Positions 26,094 to 35,381 of a stretch of DNA of 64,000 nt are shown here, in pieces. The notes below the pieces were generated by a model. The model had not been told where the DNA came from, did not search any database, and was given only the letters and a program-made list of their open reading frames with translations. The translations under genes and the position numbers were made by a program. Within the stretch, counting starts at the first letter, position 1; each line of letters begins with the position of its first letter. The DNA comes from Robiginitalea sp. SC105 (GTDB lineage Bacteria; Bacteroidota; Bacteroidia; Flavobacteriales; Flavobacteriaceae). The stretch lies in assembly GCF_014243345.1 (NCBI RefSeq), contig NZ_JACLZF010000001.1, positions 1,910,682 to 1,974,681 of the forward strand. The letters run 5' to 3'.

Positions 26094-27071
26094 ATGAAAC
26101 CAACAACGATTATCAAACAACCGGGAGTCCTCATTTTTTGCACACTTATGGCCTTCTTTATGGTCTTCCCACTCAAGGCCCAGGAGCCCGGAAAAATCCC
26201 CCCCACAGAAACGATCCTAAAGGAGTTTGCCGAAAGCTACCGGCGCGATGTGATGGCTTTGGATGCCGATTTTGGCATCCGGGTGGGCCAGGACTGGTGG
26301 CAGGTACGCGTAAGGCGAGCTGAAAAGCCCTATGCGGTTGGTAAAGAGCTGCAGTACACCTACCACGAATTTGGCCCGAATACGGTAACCCTGCGGAAAG
26401 GGGCACCGGAAAGCCCTACCTGGTTCTTCCGGTTCGACGACCGGGAGATACTGGAAAAAATCTTCACCGGAGTACTTACGGCCAGTACGGCCGCCGCCAA
26501 ATCTACCGGAGCGGATTACGTGGCCTTTGATGTGGAGGACATGGAGGGTTTCCGCTCCACGCAACAACACACCGCCTTATCCTACCTCACCATGGAGCAT
26601 TTCTGGAAGCGCTCCCCTGTGGAGGTGACCCGCTTCGCCAGGGAAAGTTCCCTCCCCAGTCATGGCGCCCAGATCGTCTCCCTGTATACCATGAAGGATA
26701 AGCGAATCGGTTGGTTTACCCTGGGCCAGGAAGAAGCAGCCAATGCAGACCGCGGGCTCGATAAAAGCCAGGTGCCCAACCTGTTCATTATAATCAAGGG
26801 CCGGGGCAAGGCTGAGATCGGGGAGGAGCATATAGACCTGGAGCCGGGGATGAGCGTCTTTGTGGCACCTTATATGAAGCATATTCTCTACAACCCCTAC
26901 CCGGAGCCGCTGGAAGGGATCCTGGTGTTGTTCGGGGATAATATCGACTATGCCCGGGGCCAGTCCTATTTGTCGTTCCTGGAGGAGGAATATGCCTTCT
27001 ACGGCGAAAACGAGGCCCGCGTGGCAGCTGAAAGGGAAAAGGTGGCCGAATCCAATCCGCGCGGGCAGTAA
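26094..27071 (+). CDS. exported cupin-domain protein
   Basis: From the ATG at 26094 the product has 325 residues with a signal peptide (VLIFCTLMAFFMVFPLKAQ). The middle has no recognised fold. A cupin-2 barrel lies in the C-terminal third (VPNLFIIIKGRGKAEIGEEHIDLEPGMSVFVAPYMKHILYNP), with a histidine and glutamates where a metal could bind. The family of this architecture is not known to me. The open frame continues upstream to 25896 but lacks any signal. The gene is followed by a strong terminator hairpin. The 261 bases before it hold no other convincing gene. Confidence 0.78.
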   Translation: MKPTTIIKQPGVLIFCTLMAFFMVFPLKAQEPGKIPPTETILKEFAESYRRDVMALDADFGIRVGQDWWQVRVRRAEKPYAVGKELQYTYHEFGPNTVTLRKGAPESPTWFFRFDDREILEKIFTGVLTASTAAAKSTGADYVAFDVEDMEGFRSTQQHTALSYLTMEHFWKRSPVEVTRFARESSLPSHGAQIVSLYTMKDKRIGWFTLGQEEAANADRGLDKSQVPNLFIIIKGRGKAEIGEEHIDLEPGMSVFVAPYMKHILYNPYPEPLEGILVLFGDNIDYARGQSYLSFLEEEYAFYGENEARVAAEREKVAESNPRGQ

Positions 27072-27126
27072 TTCCCGGTTTTGCCGGCCTGTTTAGAAAA
27101 AACCCCTGGTAGATTTGTTGATGATG

Positions 27127-27158
27127 AAACCGGGTGGGGCAGTGACCCACCCGGTTTT
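27127..27158 (+). terminator. intrinsic terminator after the cupin gene
   Basis: AAACCGGGTGGG (27127-27138) pairs perfectly with CCCACCCGGTTT (27146-27157) around a seven-base loop, followed by T and AAT-rich sequence. Confidence 0.8.
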
Positions 27159-27289
27159 AATTTACCGGCCAGGGCTGCAAACAGAAAGCAGGCCAGGGTA
27201 TTTTTGTGGAAACACGCCCGAATCCGTTCAGCCACTGTAACAATCCGTTCACTGAACCGACCTATGTTATAACCATCAAGATCCCATTA

Positions 27290-27844
27290 ATGCCCAAACG
27301 ATCACTTGTCACCAGGGCCTTGATTGCCTTACTCGCAGGGTTGCCCGTACTGGCGCACGTCCTCTGGGAATATTTCCACGGAGGGATAACGGCCCACCAC
27401 CTGCTGGCAAGGCAGGATTTACCGGCCATCTCGAACGGTTGGGGCCTTCTGACCATCCCCGTTCTGGCCTTTTATGCCCTGTGGCGGGTAGAAAAACGGA
27501 CCGGGAAGAAGACGAAAAATGCAATAACCGAACCGCCTGTTGTGATCGGGTTTCTACTGGCGCTGGCTTTAGGCATCTTCCTGGCATCCCTCTGGGAGTT
27601 TGGACTTGCGGACTTCATGCCCTTTGTGTTGTTCTCCCCCCTTGCTCTGGCCTTTTTTCTGCCGGTGTACCGGGCCGAGTGCCTGCTGGGATTTGTAATG
27701 GGGCTGACCTACACCTTCGGGGGCGTCCTGCCAATTTTCATTGGCGTCCTGCTCTGCATCTTATCCTATATCATCTACAGGCTCGTCCGCGCCGGCCTGC
27801 GCCTGGCCAGCGAAAGGGGATCCGGTGATAAGCAGGTTGATTAA
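27290..27844 (+). CDS. small multipass membrane protein, unknown function
   Basis: From the ATG at 27290 (MPKRSLVTRALIALLAGLPV) the protein has 184 residues. It is very hydrophobic, with about five membrane segments (roughly 8-26, 48-66, 82-102, 105-124 and 129-160) and a charged C-terminal tail. A GTG at 27206 would extend it by 28 residues but that part looks non-coding. No family is recognised. It is likely transcribed with the following Tat-type gene (gap 45 bases). Confidence 0.65.
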   Translation: MPKRSLVTRALIALLAGLPVLAHVLWEYFHGGITAHHLLARQDLPAISNGWGLLTIPVLAFYALWRVEKRTGKKTKNAITEPPVVIGFLLALALGIFLASLWEFGLADFMPFVLFSPLALAFFLPVYRAECLLGFVMGLTYTFGGVLPIFIGVLLCILSYIIYRLVRAGLRLASERGSGDKQVD

Positions 27845-27889
27845 CAAAGACTTCACAGCTTTTTATTTTGATTTTCAATACCTTGTGGC

Positions 27890-28753
27890 ATGGACCCGAA
27901 CACCTCCCGCCGGTATTTCCTGAATTCTTCGTTTTTTGGCCTGCTGGCCGTTAGTATCCCCAATATACAGTATGCCCATCCCGGCCACATCCGCCGGACC
28001 GAATCCGTGAATACTGCCGACCCGGAGCTATCCCCGAACTATCCCGCCCTGGACCAGGGAACGGTGAGCGAAGTGGTCGGTGCCAGCCACTTTGACCTCG
28101 ACCGCGTCAAGGTCCTGGTCGAACCCAGGCCTGAACTGGCCCGCGCCTGCTGGGATTGGGCCTTCGGGGATTTTGAAACCGCCCTGGGGGCGGCATCCCA
28201 TGTGGGGAGGCGGGATATTGCCAGTTACCTGATGGAAAAAGGGGCCCGGCCGGATATCTTTACCTATGCGATGTTCGGGGCAATCAATGCGGTGAAGGCG
28301 ATGATTAGCGAAACACCGGGGATACAGGGCATCTATGGGCCGCATGGCATCTCCCTCCTTTCCCATGCCCGGACCGGGATGCGGGAAGTAGCCGGATTCC
28401 CGGTCGACAAGGCACGGCAGCAGCAGCTGATCGACTACCTGCAGGACCTCGGGGATGCCGATCCCCAATGGCCGGACCAGCCTATGACAGAGGCCGAAAA
28501 GGAGCAATATCTGGGGGATTATCGTTACGGGCCCGGCGATAAGGACGGCTTCAGCGTCCGGAAAAATATGCGCGAGATGCTTTCCCTGGGCCGCCTCGGC
28601 GCATTCGGGGGAGGTTTGTACTACCTGGGGAACCATGCGTTTGTGTACAACGGCACCCCTTCGGTCACCGTTACCTTCCAAATGGCTGGGGAGCGTGTTG
28701 CAAGCCTCACCGTGGAAGAACCGGGCCTCCGGCTCCTCGCCCGGAAGGTATAG
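27890..28753 (+). CDS. exported protein with ankyrin-like repeats, Tat-type signal
   Basis: The 287-residue protein begins with a Tat-like signal (SRRYFLNSSFFGLLAV), though the consensus is not perfect. A central helical part resembles ankyrin repeats (FETALGAASHVGRRDIASYLMEKGARPDIFTYAMFGAINAVKAM). The C-terminal part (GDYRYGPGDKDGFSVRKNMREM, then FQMAGERVASLTVEE) forms a beta-type domain seen after such repeats. The function is not known. It lies between a membrane protein gene and the S10 peptidase in the same direction. Confidence 0.7.
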   Translation: MDPNTSRRYFLNSSFFGLLAVSIPNIQYAHPGHIRRTESVNTADPELSPNYPALDQGTVSEVVGASHFDLDRVKVLVEPRPELARACWDWAFGDFETALGAASHVGRRDIASYLMEKGARPDIFTYAMFGAINAVKAMISETPGIQGIYGPHGISLLSHARTGMREVAGFPVDKARQQQLIDYLQDLGDADPQWPDQPMTEAEKEQYLGDYRYGPGDKDGFSVRKNMREMLSLGRLGAFGGGLYYLGNHAFVYNGTPSVTVTFQMAGERVASLTVEEPGLRLLARKV

Positions 28754-28892
28754 TCGGGCAGGGGTGCAAACTCGGGGCTGCTCTGGGTGGAAGTGGCTGC
28801 TTCCGGGTAGAATTCGCGGTAATTTCTTTGTCATTTCCTGGGGGAAGCGCTACCTTTTGAGGTTTTAATCCGAGACTGAAACCAACCACCCT

Positions 28893-30407
28893 ATGAAAAT
28901 AACTTTCCTGATCGCCCTGGCCCTGTGCCTGGCTCTGCCATCCCTTGCGCAGGACACCAAAGACCAACTCAAAAACGACCGGCCAATACCCGAGCCGCTG
29001 TCTTTTACCAGCGAGCAATCGGTGACCATCCAGGGGCGCACCTATACCCTGGATACCGAGGTGGGTACCCACCTGTTGCGAAATACGGAGGATGAGCCCA
29101 TTGCCCAGTTCGGGTTCACGCATTACGCCCTGAAAGGGGGGCGCGACGACCGGCCGATCATCTTCGCTTTTAACGGGGGGCCGCTTTCCGCCAGTTTCTG
29201 GCTGCATTTCGGCATCCTGGGTCCCAAAAGGGTGGTGGTGGAAGACCCCGGTTACACGGGGCCGGCCCCCTATCAGGTGGTAAACAACGAATTTTCGCTT
29301 CTGGACAAAGCCGACCTGGTGATGATTGACCCGGTAGGGGTGGGGCTGAGCAAACCCGTCGGTAAATCGGAATTCAAGGATTTCTGGGGGGTGGACCAGG
29401 ACATCAACAGCATTGGCCTGTTTATTGAGCAATTCCTGATCCGTGAAGGCAAGATGGCCGCACCCAAATACCTGTTGGGGGAAAGCTATGGCACCTTCCG
29501 CAACGCAGGCCTGGTCAAATGGCTGCAGGACCGGGGGGTAGCGATGAACGGGGTGATCATGGTCTCGGCTGTTTTCGAGCTGCAACACCTGCTGTTCGGC
29601 CCCGGGGATGATGTGGCCTACCTGGTCCATTTCCCAACCTATGCCACCACTGCCTGGTATCACGACAAAATCCCCAACAAAAATCCGGACCTGGCCGCAT
29701 TTGCCGCAGAGGTCCGCCGGTTTACCGAGAATGAATACGCCCCGGCCCTGCTCAGGGGCGATCGACTCACCGCCTCCGAAAAACAGGCCATGGCGGCTAA
29801 ACTGGCCGCCTGGACAGGGGTCAGCGCCGATTTCTGGTCCCGTGCCGGGCTGCGGGTGACCAACCAGGAATTTTTCCAGGAGCTCCTGCGGGATGAAGGC
29901 AGGACGGTGGGACGCCTGGATTCCCGCTTTACGGGCATCAATGAGGACCTGATCGGGCAGTACGCTGCAACCGACCCCCAAAGCGATGCCATCTCCCCGC
30001 CGTACATCTCGGCCTTCAAAAACTACCTGTACGAAGACCTGGGGGTGGATAAAAAATTGACCTATGTCACCACTGCCGGCCAGCGGGACGGCTTCCGCTG
30101 GGACTGGAAACACGACGGGAATTCCGCCTGGGGCGGGCAGGTCGCCATCAGCACGCTGCCGGACATGACCACCGCCATGAAGCGCAACCCGAACTTGAAG
30201 ATCCTGATCCTGAATGGGTATTTTGACCTTGCAACCGTCTTCTACGGGGTGGAGCACTCCATCAGCCATATGAACCTTCCGAAAGAGCTGCGGGACAACA
30301 TCCTCATGAAATACTACCCCGCCGGGCATATGATGTATACGCAACCCGAATCCATGGCCCAGTTCCGGTCGGAGGTGGGGGCATTCCTGGATGAAACGTC
30401 CGAGTAG
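28893..30407 (+). CDS. secreted S10-family serine carboxypeptidase
   Basis: The 504-residue enzyme has a signal peptide (ALPSLAQ) and the peptidase S10 plan. FNGGPLSASFWLHFG is the oxyanion region, GESYGTFR holds the nucleophile S198, LNGYFDLATVFYG holds the aspartate and PAGHMMY the histidine. S10 enzymes cut single residues from peptide C termini and are mostly eukaryotic or from Bacteroidota and Proteobacteria. The upstream genes are co-directional but separated by 140 bases, so it may have its own promoter. Confidence 0.92.
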   Translation: MKITFLIALALCLALPSLAQDTKDQLKNDRPIPEPLSFTSEQSVTIQGRTYTLDTEVGTHLLRNTEDEPIAQFGFTHYALKGGRDDRPIIFAFNGGPLSASFWLHFGILGPKRVVVEDPGYTGPAPYQVVNNEFSLLDKADLVMIDPVGVGLSKPVGKSEFKDFWGVDQDINSIGLFIEQFLIREGKMAAPKYLLGESYGTFRNAGLVKWLQDRGVAMNGVIMVSAVFELQHLLFGPGDDVAYLVHFPTYATTAWYHDKIPNKNPDLAAFAAEVRRFTENEYAPALLRGDRLTASEKQAMAAKLAAWTGVSADFWSRAGLRVTNQEFFQELLRDEGRTVGRLDSRFTGINEDLIGQYAATDPQSDAISPPYISAFKNYLYEDLGVDKKLTYVTTAGQRDGFRWDWKHDGNSAWGGQVAISTLPDMTTAMKRNPNLKILILNGYFDLATVFYGVEHSISHMNLPKELRDNILMKYYPAGHMMYTQPESMAQFRSEVGAFLDETSE

Positions 30408-30529
30408 TCTGCTTACGGCCCCTGCCTGACAGCCGGGGACTTGTCTTTTGCACCCGATACTAATTCTGGGCACGAAGCGTTTGGTTAATAGGCCGGTTTT
30501 GTACCCGCCGCTAACCAAATCTTCCGATC

Positions 30530-30709
30530 ATGAAAAAGTATGCCCTATTTGTTTTGATTGCCCTGTTTTCCCTGGGTGCCTGTAAGTCCATCCAGACCAC
30601 AGGTAATGGTGGGCTGCCACCCGGGCAGGCCAAGAAAATAACCGGTGAAAAGTCAGCGAAGGCTTATGCCCCCGGGCAGCAGAAAGCCAAGGGGAGAGGG
30701 GGCGCCTGA
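30530..30709 (+). CDS. small lipoprotein with PPGQAKK motif
   Basis: An ATG at 30530 opens a 59-residue frame: MKKYALFVLIALFSLGACKS is a lipoprotein signal (C18), followed by GGLPPGQAKKITGEKSAKAY and APGQQKAKG. This Pro-Gly-Gln-Ala-Lys-Lys repeat pattern is seen in small Flavobacterial lipoproteins that databases sometimes label quinol oxidase subunit 4, a name the sequence gives no reason to accept. It is basic and probably periplasmic. It is preceded by a 122-base gap and convergent with the TolC gene. Confidence 0.72.
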   Translation: MKKYALFVLIALFSLGACKSIQTTGNGGLPPGQAKKITGEKSAKAYAPGQQKAKGRGGA

Positions 30710-30768
30710 AACGACCTATCCATCCCGATTCCATTCAACCTGGACCCATCCATCCCGGACCTCCCGCT

Positions 30769-32193
30769 TTACCACTGTGCATTCCCGCGGTAGTACTCCA
30801 GCACCCGGACCCGCAGCAGGTATTCGTATTGCACGTTGGCCAGGTTGATGCGCGCATTGTCCAGGTTGTTTTTGCTCACGATGTATTCCGTGCTGTTTGA
30901 GACGCCGTTGTTAAATCGGATTTCATTGATCCGGAAGGATTCCTCGTAAGCCGCCACCTGCTCTTCAAGCACCCGGTACCGCTCCAGGGCGGTTTCCATG
31001 TCGGCATGGGCACCCCGTATGGCCTGGCGGAACCGCAATTCGGACTGGTCCAGGGCCACCTCGGCCCGTGTGCGCTCGATCTTTTGCTGCTTGAGGTTGT
31101 TGTGGGCCCTCAGCCCGTTGAAAAGGGGGATGCGGGCACTCATTCCGTAAAAGGTACTCAGGTTGTTATCCAGCTGATCGCGATAGCTGATCGGGTCTGC
31201 CTGGAAAAGGATGCTTTCGCTCAGTACCGGGTAATCCTGCCCGGCGATGGTTACGAAATCCCCGGTTTCCGTTATTTCCGTACCCGTTTCCGTAAAGAGG
31301 TTTGCCAGGCTGGAATAGTTGGAACGAAGTCCCGCAAAGAAGGAGATTTCGGGCGTGAACCGGCCCCGGGCAGCGGCTACGCCTTTCCGGGCGGCTTCGA
31401 GCCGCAGGCGCCGCGCCTCGATAGCGTCCAGGTTGGCCAGGGCATCCGCGTAGACCTCCCCGGCGGAGAGGCCGTAGGGCTCGAAATCCATCAGGATACC
31501 CAGGCGCTCCGGGTCAATGGGGGCTTCCGAATTCATCAGCCGTTCCAGTTCGAGCACGGCGGCCGTAAGCGCATTCCGCGCCTGGGCGAGGGTCGCCCGG
31601 TCGGAGGCATACTGTCCCTGCAGGTCGCGGAAGGCCGCCGGGTTGCCGGTTTCCTGGTCAAACAGCGTTTGAAGTCGCACTACCTGTACCTCCGTGGAGC
31701 CAATGCGCCCCTCGGTTAGCCGGACGAGCTCCCGGGCATTGAGCGCCTGCAGGAAGGCCAGGGTGACCTCCAGGGCCAGTGCCTGCCGCGCCGCTTCGTA
31801 TTCCAGGTCCGCAGCCTTGAGGTTCAGGCGTTGGCGTCGCATCGTGTTATACTGGCTGAAGCCATTGAACACCAGGGCATTGAGGCTTAACCCAATATTG
31901 GAAAAGGTGAGTTTTTCGTTGATATAGTCGTTCGTAAAGGGGTCAATGCTCCGGCCATCATTGATACCCAGGTCGAAGTCGCCGTTTACCCCGGGCAGCA
32001 TATCCCCGGCCGCCAGGCGGTAGTTGACCCGGGCGGTTTCGGCATCCAGGCGGTTCCCCGCCAGGTCCAGGTTGTTTTCCAGGGCACGGGCTATACAGGC
32101 TTCCAGGGTGAGTACCCCGGTATCCTGGGCGGCAACCATTTGGGCGGCAGCGAGCAGCAGGATGGGCAATAGGATTCTGAACAGGTTGATCAT
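30769..32193 (-). CDS. TolC-family outer membrane efflux channel
   Basis: The 474-residue protein has a signal peptide (LLPILLLAAAQMVAAQD) and the duplicated OEP/TolC pattern: LTLEACIARALENNLDLAGNRLDAETARVNYRLAAGDMLP in the first half and EERIDALDNxRLxL-like helix-strand pairs in the second. Near the C terminus FNNGVSNSTEYIVSKNNLDNARINLANVQYEYL is the second typical hairpin. Its start overlaps the end of the ATPase gene by four bases, so it is the last gene of the transporter operon. It would form the outer membrane exit of a tripartite pump. Confidence 0.93.
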   Translation of the reverse strand: MINLFRILLPILLLAAAQMVAAQDTGVLTLEACIARALENNLDLAGNRLDAETARVNYRLAAGDMLPGVNGDFDLGINDGRSIDPFTNDYINEKLTFSNIGLSLNALVFNGFSQYNTMRRQRLNLKAADLEYEAARQALALEVTLAFLQALNARELVRLTEGRIGSTEVQVVRLQTLFDQETGNPAAFRDLQGQYASDRATLAQARNALTAAVLELERLMNSEAPIDPERLGILMDFEPYGLSAGEVYADALANLDAIEARRLRLEAARKGVAAARGRFTPEISFFAGLRSNYSSLANLFTETGTEITETGDFVTIAGQDYPVLSESILFQADPISYRDQLDNNLSTFYGMSARIPLFNGLRAHNNLKQQKIERTRAEVALDQSELRFRQAIRGAHADMETALERYRVLEEQVAAYEESFRINEIRFNNGVSNSTEYIVSKNNLDNARINLANVQYEYLLRVRVLEYYRGNAQW

Positions 32194-32867
32194 AATTCGG
32201 GTGTATCGGTCCAGCTCCCGTCCAGCAAATGCAGGATGCGCGTGCCATAGGAAGCGTTGAATTCGGAATGGGTGGCCTGTACGATGGTCATCCCTTCCCT
32301 GTTGAGTTCTTTAAATAATTCCATTATTTCCCTGCTCTGGCGTGAGTTGAGGTTCCCGGTGGGTTCATCGGCCAGCAGGATCTTGGGCCTGGAAATCAGC
32401 GCCCGGGCCACGCCCACCAGTTGTTGTTGCCCCCCGCTCAGCTGGCTGGGGAACAGGTCCTTTTTCCCCACGATATTGAAGCGGTCCAGGATGTCCCCCA
32501 CCAGGGCCTTCCGCTCCGAGGATTTTACCTTCTGGTACAGCAGGGGGGTCTCGATGTTTTCATATACCGTCAGCTCGTCGATCAGGTGGTAGGCCTGGAA
32601 AATGAACCCGATATGCTCCTTCTGCAGCCGCGCCCTTTCCTTATCGCGCATTTGGTGGACAGCCTCACCCTGGAAATAATAATCCCCCTCATCGAACCCG
32701 TCGAGCAACCCGATTACATTCAGCAGGGTGGATTTCCCGGAGCCTGAGGGCCCCATCACGGAGACAAACTCCCCTTCGTCAATTTCCAGGTCCAGGTGCT
32801 TGAGCAGGAAGGTGCGGTTCCCCCCCTGGTTGACCCATTTATAGATATTTTCCAATTTCAGTAACAT
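32190..32867 (-). CDS. MacB/LolD-type ABC ATPase, diverged copy (NBD B)
   Basis: The 225-residue ATPase has Walker A GPSGSGKST, Q-loop IFQAYHLI, signature LSGGQQQ, Walker B ILLADEPTG and the switch histidine in QATHSE. Two sites differ from the classical LolD/MacB form seen in NBD A of the same operon: the residue after the signature is Leu (QQQLV) and the D-loop reads NLNS, not NLDS. Both changes occur in a recognised Bacteroidota subgroup. It sits between the last permease and TolC, so it may energise a specific permease of the set. Confidence 0.92.
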   Translation of the reverse strand: MLLKLENIYKWVNQGGNRTFLLKHLDLEIDEGEFVSVMGPSGSGKSTLLNVIGLLDGFDEGDYYFQGEAVHQMRDKERARLQKEHIGFIFQAYHLIDELTVYENIETPLLYQKVKSSERKALVGDILDRFNIVGKKDLFPSQLSGGQQQLVGVARALISRPKILLADEPTGNLNSRQSREIMELFKELNREGMTIVQATHSEFNASYGTRILHLLDGSWTDTPEL

Positions 32868-32900
32868 GCCATTTGCTTTATGTGAAAAATCGGTTGCATC

Positions 32901-35357
32901 CTATTCGGTGCGCAGGCTTTTTACCGGGTTTTGCATCGCCGCCCGGATCGCCTGGAAGCTGATGGTTAAAAATGCGGTTGCCAGGGCAATACCGGAAGCG
33001 GAAACAAACAGGTCCCAGCTCGAGTCGATCCGGTAGGTGAAATTCTGCAGCCACCGGTCCATGAAAAACCAGGCAACCGGCAGGGCAATCAGGGTGGCAA
33101 TCCCAACCAGTTTGACGAAATTCCTGGAGAGCATCATCACGATGGTGCCCACAGAAGCCCCGAGGACCTTGCGGATGCCGATTTCGTGGACGCGTTGGCG
33201 GGTGGTGTAGGCAGCAAGCCCGAGAAGGCCTATACAGGCAATAAATATCGTCACGAGCGAAAAAAATGTGAAAACCTTCCGGGCAGTGCGTTCCGAATCA
33301 TACTGGTTGGCAATGGTCTGGTCCAGGAACTGGAAGGTAAGGGGCTTTTCCGGGACAAACCGGGACCAGACCCCGCGGACCTGGTCGAGTACCTGTTCCA
33401 TGGAGCCCCCGGCCACCCGGACAGCGGTGAGCTGCATGACATTGTTAAACCGGGCACCGCTTGTAAAAATCAGGGGCGTGATGGGCTCGTGAAGTGACTG
33501 GTAGTGGTAATCCCTGACCACCCCGATGACGTGGTAGGTATGTTCACTTCCGTCCGGGGCATTGAGGAAGCCATCGGGGGTAATCAGCCGCTGGCCGATA
33601 GGGTCGTCCAGTCCGAGTTCGGCGGCCGCCTTCTGGTTGATGACCACGGCCAGGGAGTCTGTCGGAAAGTCTTCGGAGAAAAACCGGCCGGCTACCAGCT
33701 CCAGGTCCAGCGCCTTTCCGTAGTATTCGTCCACGATGATCCCCCGCCCGGTAATGGGTTCATTCCTTTTGTCCAGGGTGGCCCAGCTCACCCCGAAGTA
33801 ATTCTGCTGGCCAGGCAGCGCTGTGGCCCCGGATACCTGCTGCACACCCTGCAGGGCAAGTAATTCGTTTTTGAACGCCCGGGTGTCGGTCCCCAACAGG
33901 TCGGTCCGTTCAAGGATCAGCGTATGTTCCTTGTTGAATCCGAGGCGTTCGCTGGTCATGTAGTTCATCTGACGGTTCACGATCAGGGTGCAGATGATCA
34001 GGATTACCGAGATGGCGAACTGCAAAACCACCAACCCGCTCCGGAGGTTCCTCCCCTGGCTGCCCGAATGGAATTTCCCGCGCAGCACCTGGATGGGGTT
34101 GAACCGGGAGAGGACGAAGGCCGGGTAGACCCCGGCCAGGGAACCGGTGATGCAGGTGAATAAAACCAGCAAGAGCAAGGCGCCCGGCGTCAGCAGGGAG
34201 GCCATGCTGAAATCCTTGCCTGAAATATCATTGAAAACAGGCACCAACAAGGCGAAAAATCCAATGGCAACTGCCATGGCCATAAGGCTCATCAGGAAGG
34301 ATTCGGCAATGAACTGTGCGATCAATGCTTTGCGCACCGATCCAAAGGTCTTGCGGATACCTACCTCCTTGGCGCGTTCCGATGAACGGGCGGTGGCCAG
34401 GTTAATAAAATTGACGCAGGCGATAAACAGGATAAATGCGGCCACCAGGCCAAAGATGTACAGGGTGGTTTCACTGCCGTTTACCCGGAATTCGTTCTCG
34501 AGGTGGGAAGTCAGGTAGATATCCTTCAGGGGCTGCAGGTAGTAGGTATAGCCATTCCCGGCTGCCATGAAATCGTCTATGGGCATGAAAAAGGACCGTT
34601 GGATGTTCCCTGCGGCATACTTGCGGATGATCCCCGGCATGGCCGCTTCGACCTTCTCCGGGTTCGCTCCCTGGTGTAGCCGGAAATACGTGTGGGCGGA
34701 AAAACCGACAAAATTCTCCTGATCAAAATTTTCGTTCCCCGCGGTGGAAATCAGCGCATTGAAAGTGAAGTGGGAGGCCTCCGGCCAGTCCTCGTACACG
34801 GCGGTAACCTGAAGTGGCTGTTCGTTGTTGATTTCGGGGATCAGCATCTGTCCCACCGCCTTGGCGGGGTCACCGAAATACTTGCGGGCCGTACGCTCGC
34901 TCAGGACGATCGAGTTCGGCCCCTCCAGCGGGTCCCCGTCATCGCCGAACAACCGCCTGGATTTGAACAGGTCAAAGAAACCCGGATCTGCCAGCAGCAC
35001 GCCGGTCTCCTCGAATCGTTCATCGCCCTGCCGTATCCGGAGCGTGCCGTTGTTGAAGAAGTTGAAGACGCGGACCGCCATTTCCACCTCGGGTAATTCC
35101 TCCGTAACCACCTCTGCATAGGACTGGGGGATAATGGAATAGGAGCTTTCCCGTGTAGGGTATTTGCGCTTGACCACCATCCGGTAGATGTTGTCGGCAT
35201 CGGGCCGCCAGGCATCCACGCTCCGCTCGCTTTGGATGAACAGCACGATCAGCAGGCAGATGGCTGCACCCAGCGCCAGTCCTGCGATGTTGATCAGGGA
35301 ATAGGCTTTGTGTTTGAGTAGATTCCTCCAGGCGATTTTAAAGTAGTTGCGTAGCAT
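32901..35357 (-). CDS. MacB/FtsX-type ABC permease 5 (818 residues)
   Basis: This is the fifth permease of the operon in transcription order. It has an N-terminal membrane helix (21-43), a long MacB-PCD periplasmic domain, three helices around 300-415, a second start-like segment (VVLQFAISVILIICTLIVNRQ), another PCD domain and three closing helices, eight passes in all. RAKEVGIRKTFGSVRKALIAQFIAES and VHEIGIRKVLGASVGTIV are the conserved cytoplasmic coupling motifs. It ends NPVKSLRTE. Such 800-residue duplicated FtsX proteins belong to the Bacteroidota ABC permease group often found in antimicrobial or lipoprotein export. The substrate is unknown. Confidence 0.93.
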   Translation of the reverse strand: MLRNYFKIAWRNLLKHKAYSLINIAGLALGAAICLLIVLFIQSERSVDAWRPDADNIYRMVVKRKYPTRESSYSIIPQSYAEVVTEELPEVEMAVRVFNFFNNGTLRIRQGDERFEETGVLLADPGFFDLFKSRRLFGDDGDPLEGPNSIVLSERTARKYFGDPAKAVGQMLIPEINNEQPLQVTAVYEDWPEASHFTFNALISTAGNENFDQENFVGFSAHTYFRLHQGANPEKVEAAMPGIIRKYAAGNIQRSFFMPIDDFMAAGNGYTYYLQPLKDIYLTSHLENEFRVNGSETTLYIFGLVAAFILFIACVNFINLATARSSERAKEVGIRKTFGSVRKALIAQFIAESFLMSLMAMAVAIGFFALLVPVFNDISGKDFSMASLLTPGALLLLVLFTCITGSLAGVYPAFVLSRFNPIQVLRGKFHSGSQGRNLRSGLVVLQFAISVILIICTLIVNRQMNYMTSERLGFNKEHTLILERTDLLGTDTRAFKNELLALQGVQQVSGATALPGQQNYFGVSWATLDKRNEPITGRGIIVDEYYGKALDLELVAGRFFSEDFPTDSLAVVINQKAAAELGLDDPIGQRLITPDGFLNAPDGSEHTYHVIGVVRDYHYQSLHEPITPLIFTSGARFNNVMQLTAVRVAGGSMEQVLDQVRGVWSRFVPEKPLTFQFLDQTIANQYDSERTARKVFTFFSLVTIFIACIGLLGLAAYTTRQRVHEIGIRKVLGASVGTIVMMLSRNFVKLVGIATLIALPVAWFFMDRWLQNFTYRIDSSWDLFVSASGIALATAFLTISFQAIRAAMQNPVKSLRTE

Positions 35358-35381
35358 GGCATTTGTTTTTTGATGGATGGG

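Noticed and set aside
28707-30518. Open frame of 603 codons opposite the S10 peptidase
   Set aside because: The plus strand has a full catalytic triad and signal peptide. The minus frame shows no domain and has antisense-type composition.
30530-30709. Naming the small lipoprotein as quinol oxidase subunit
   Set aside because: No oxidase genes lie nearby and the sequence shows only a lipobox and a basic tail.
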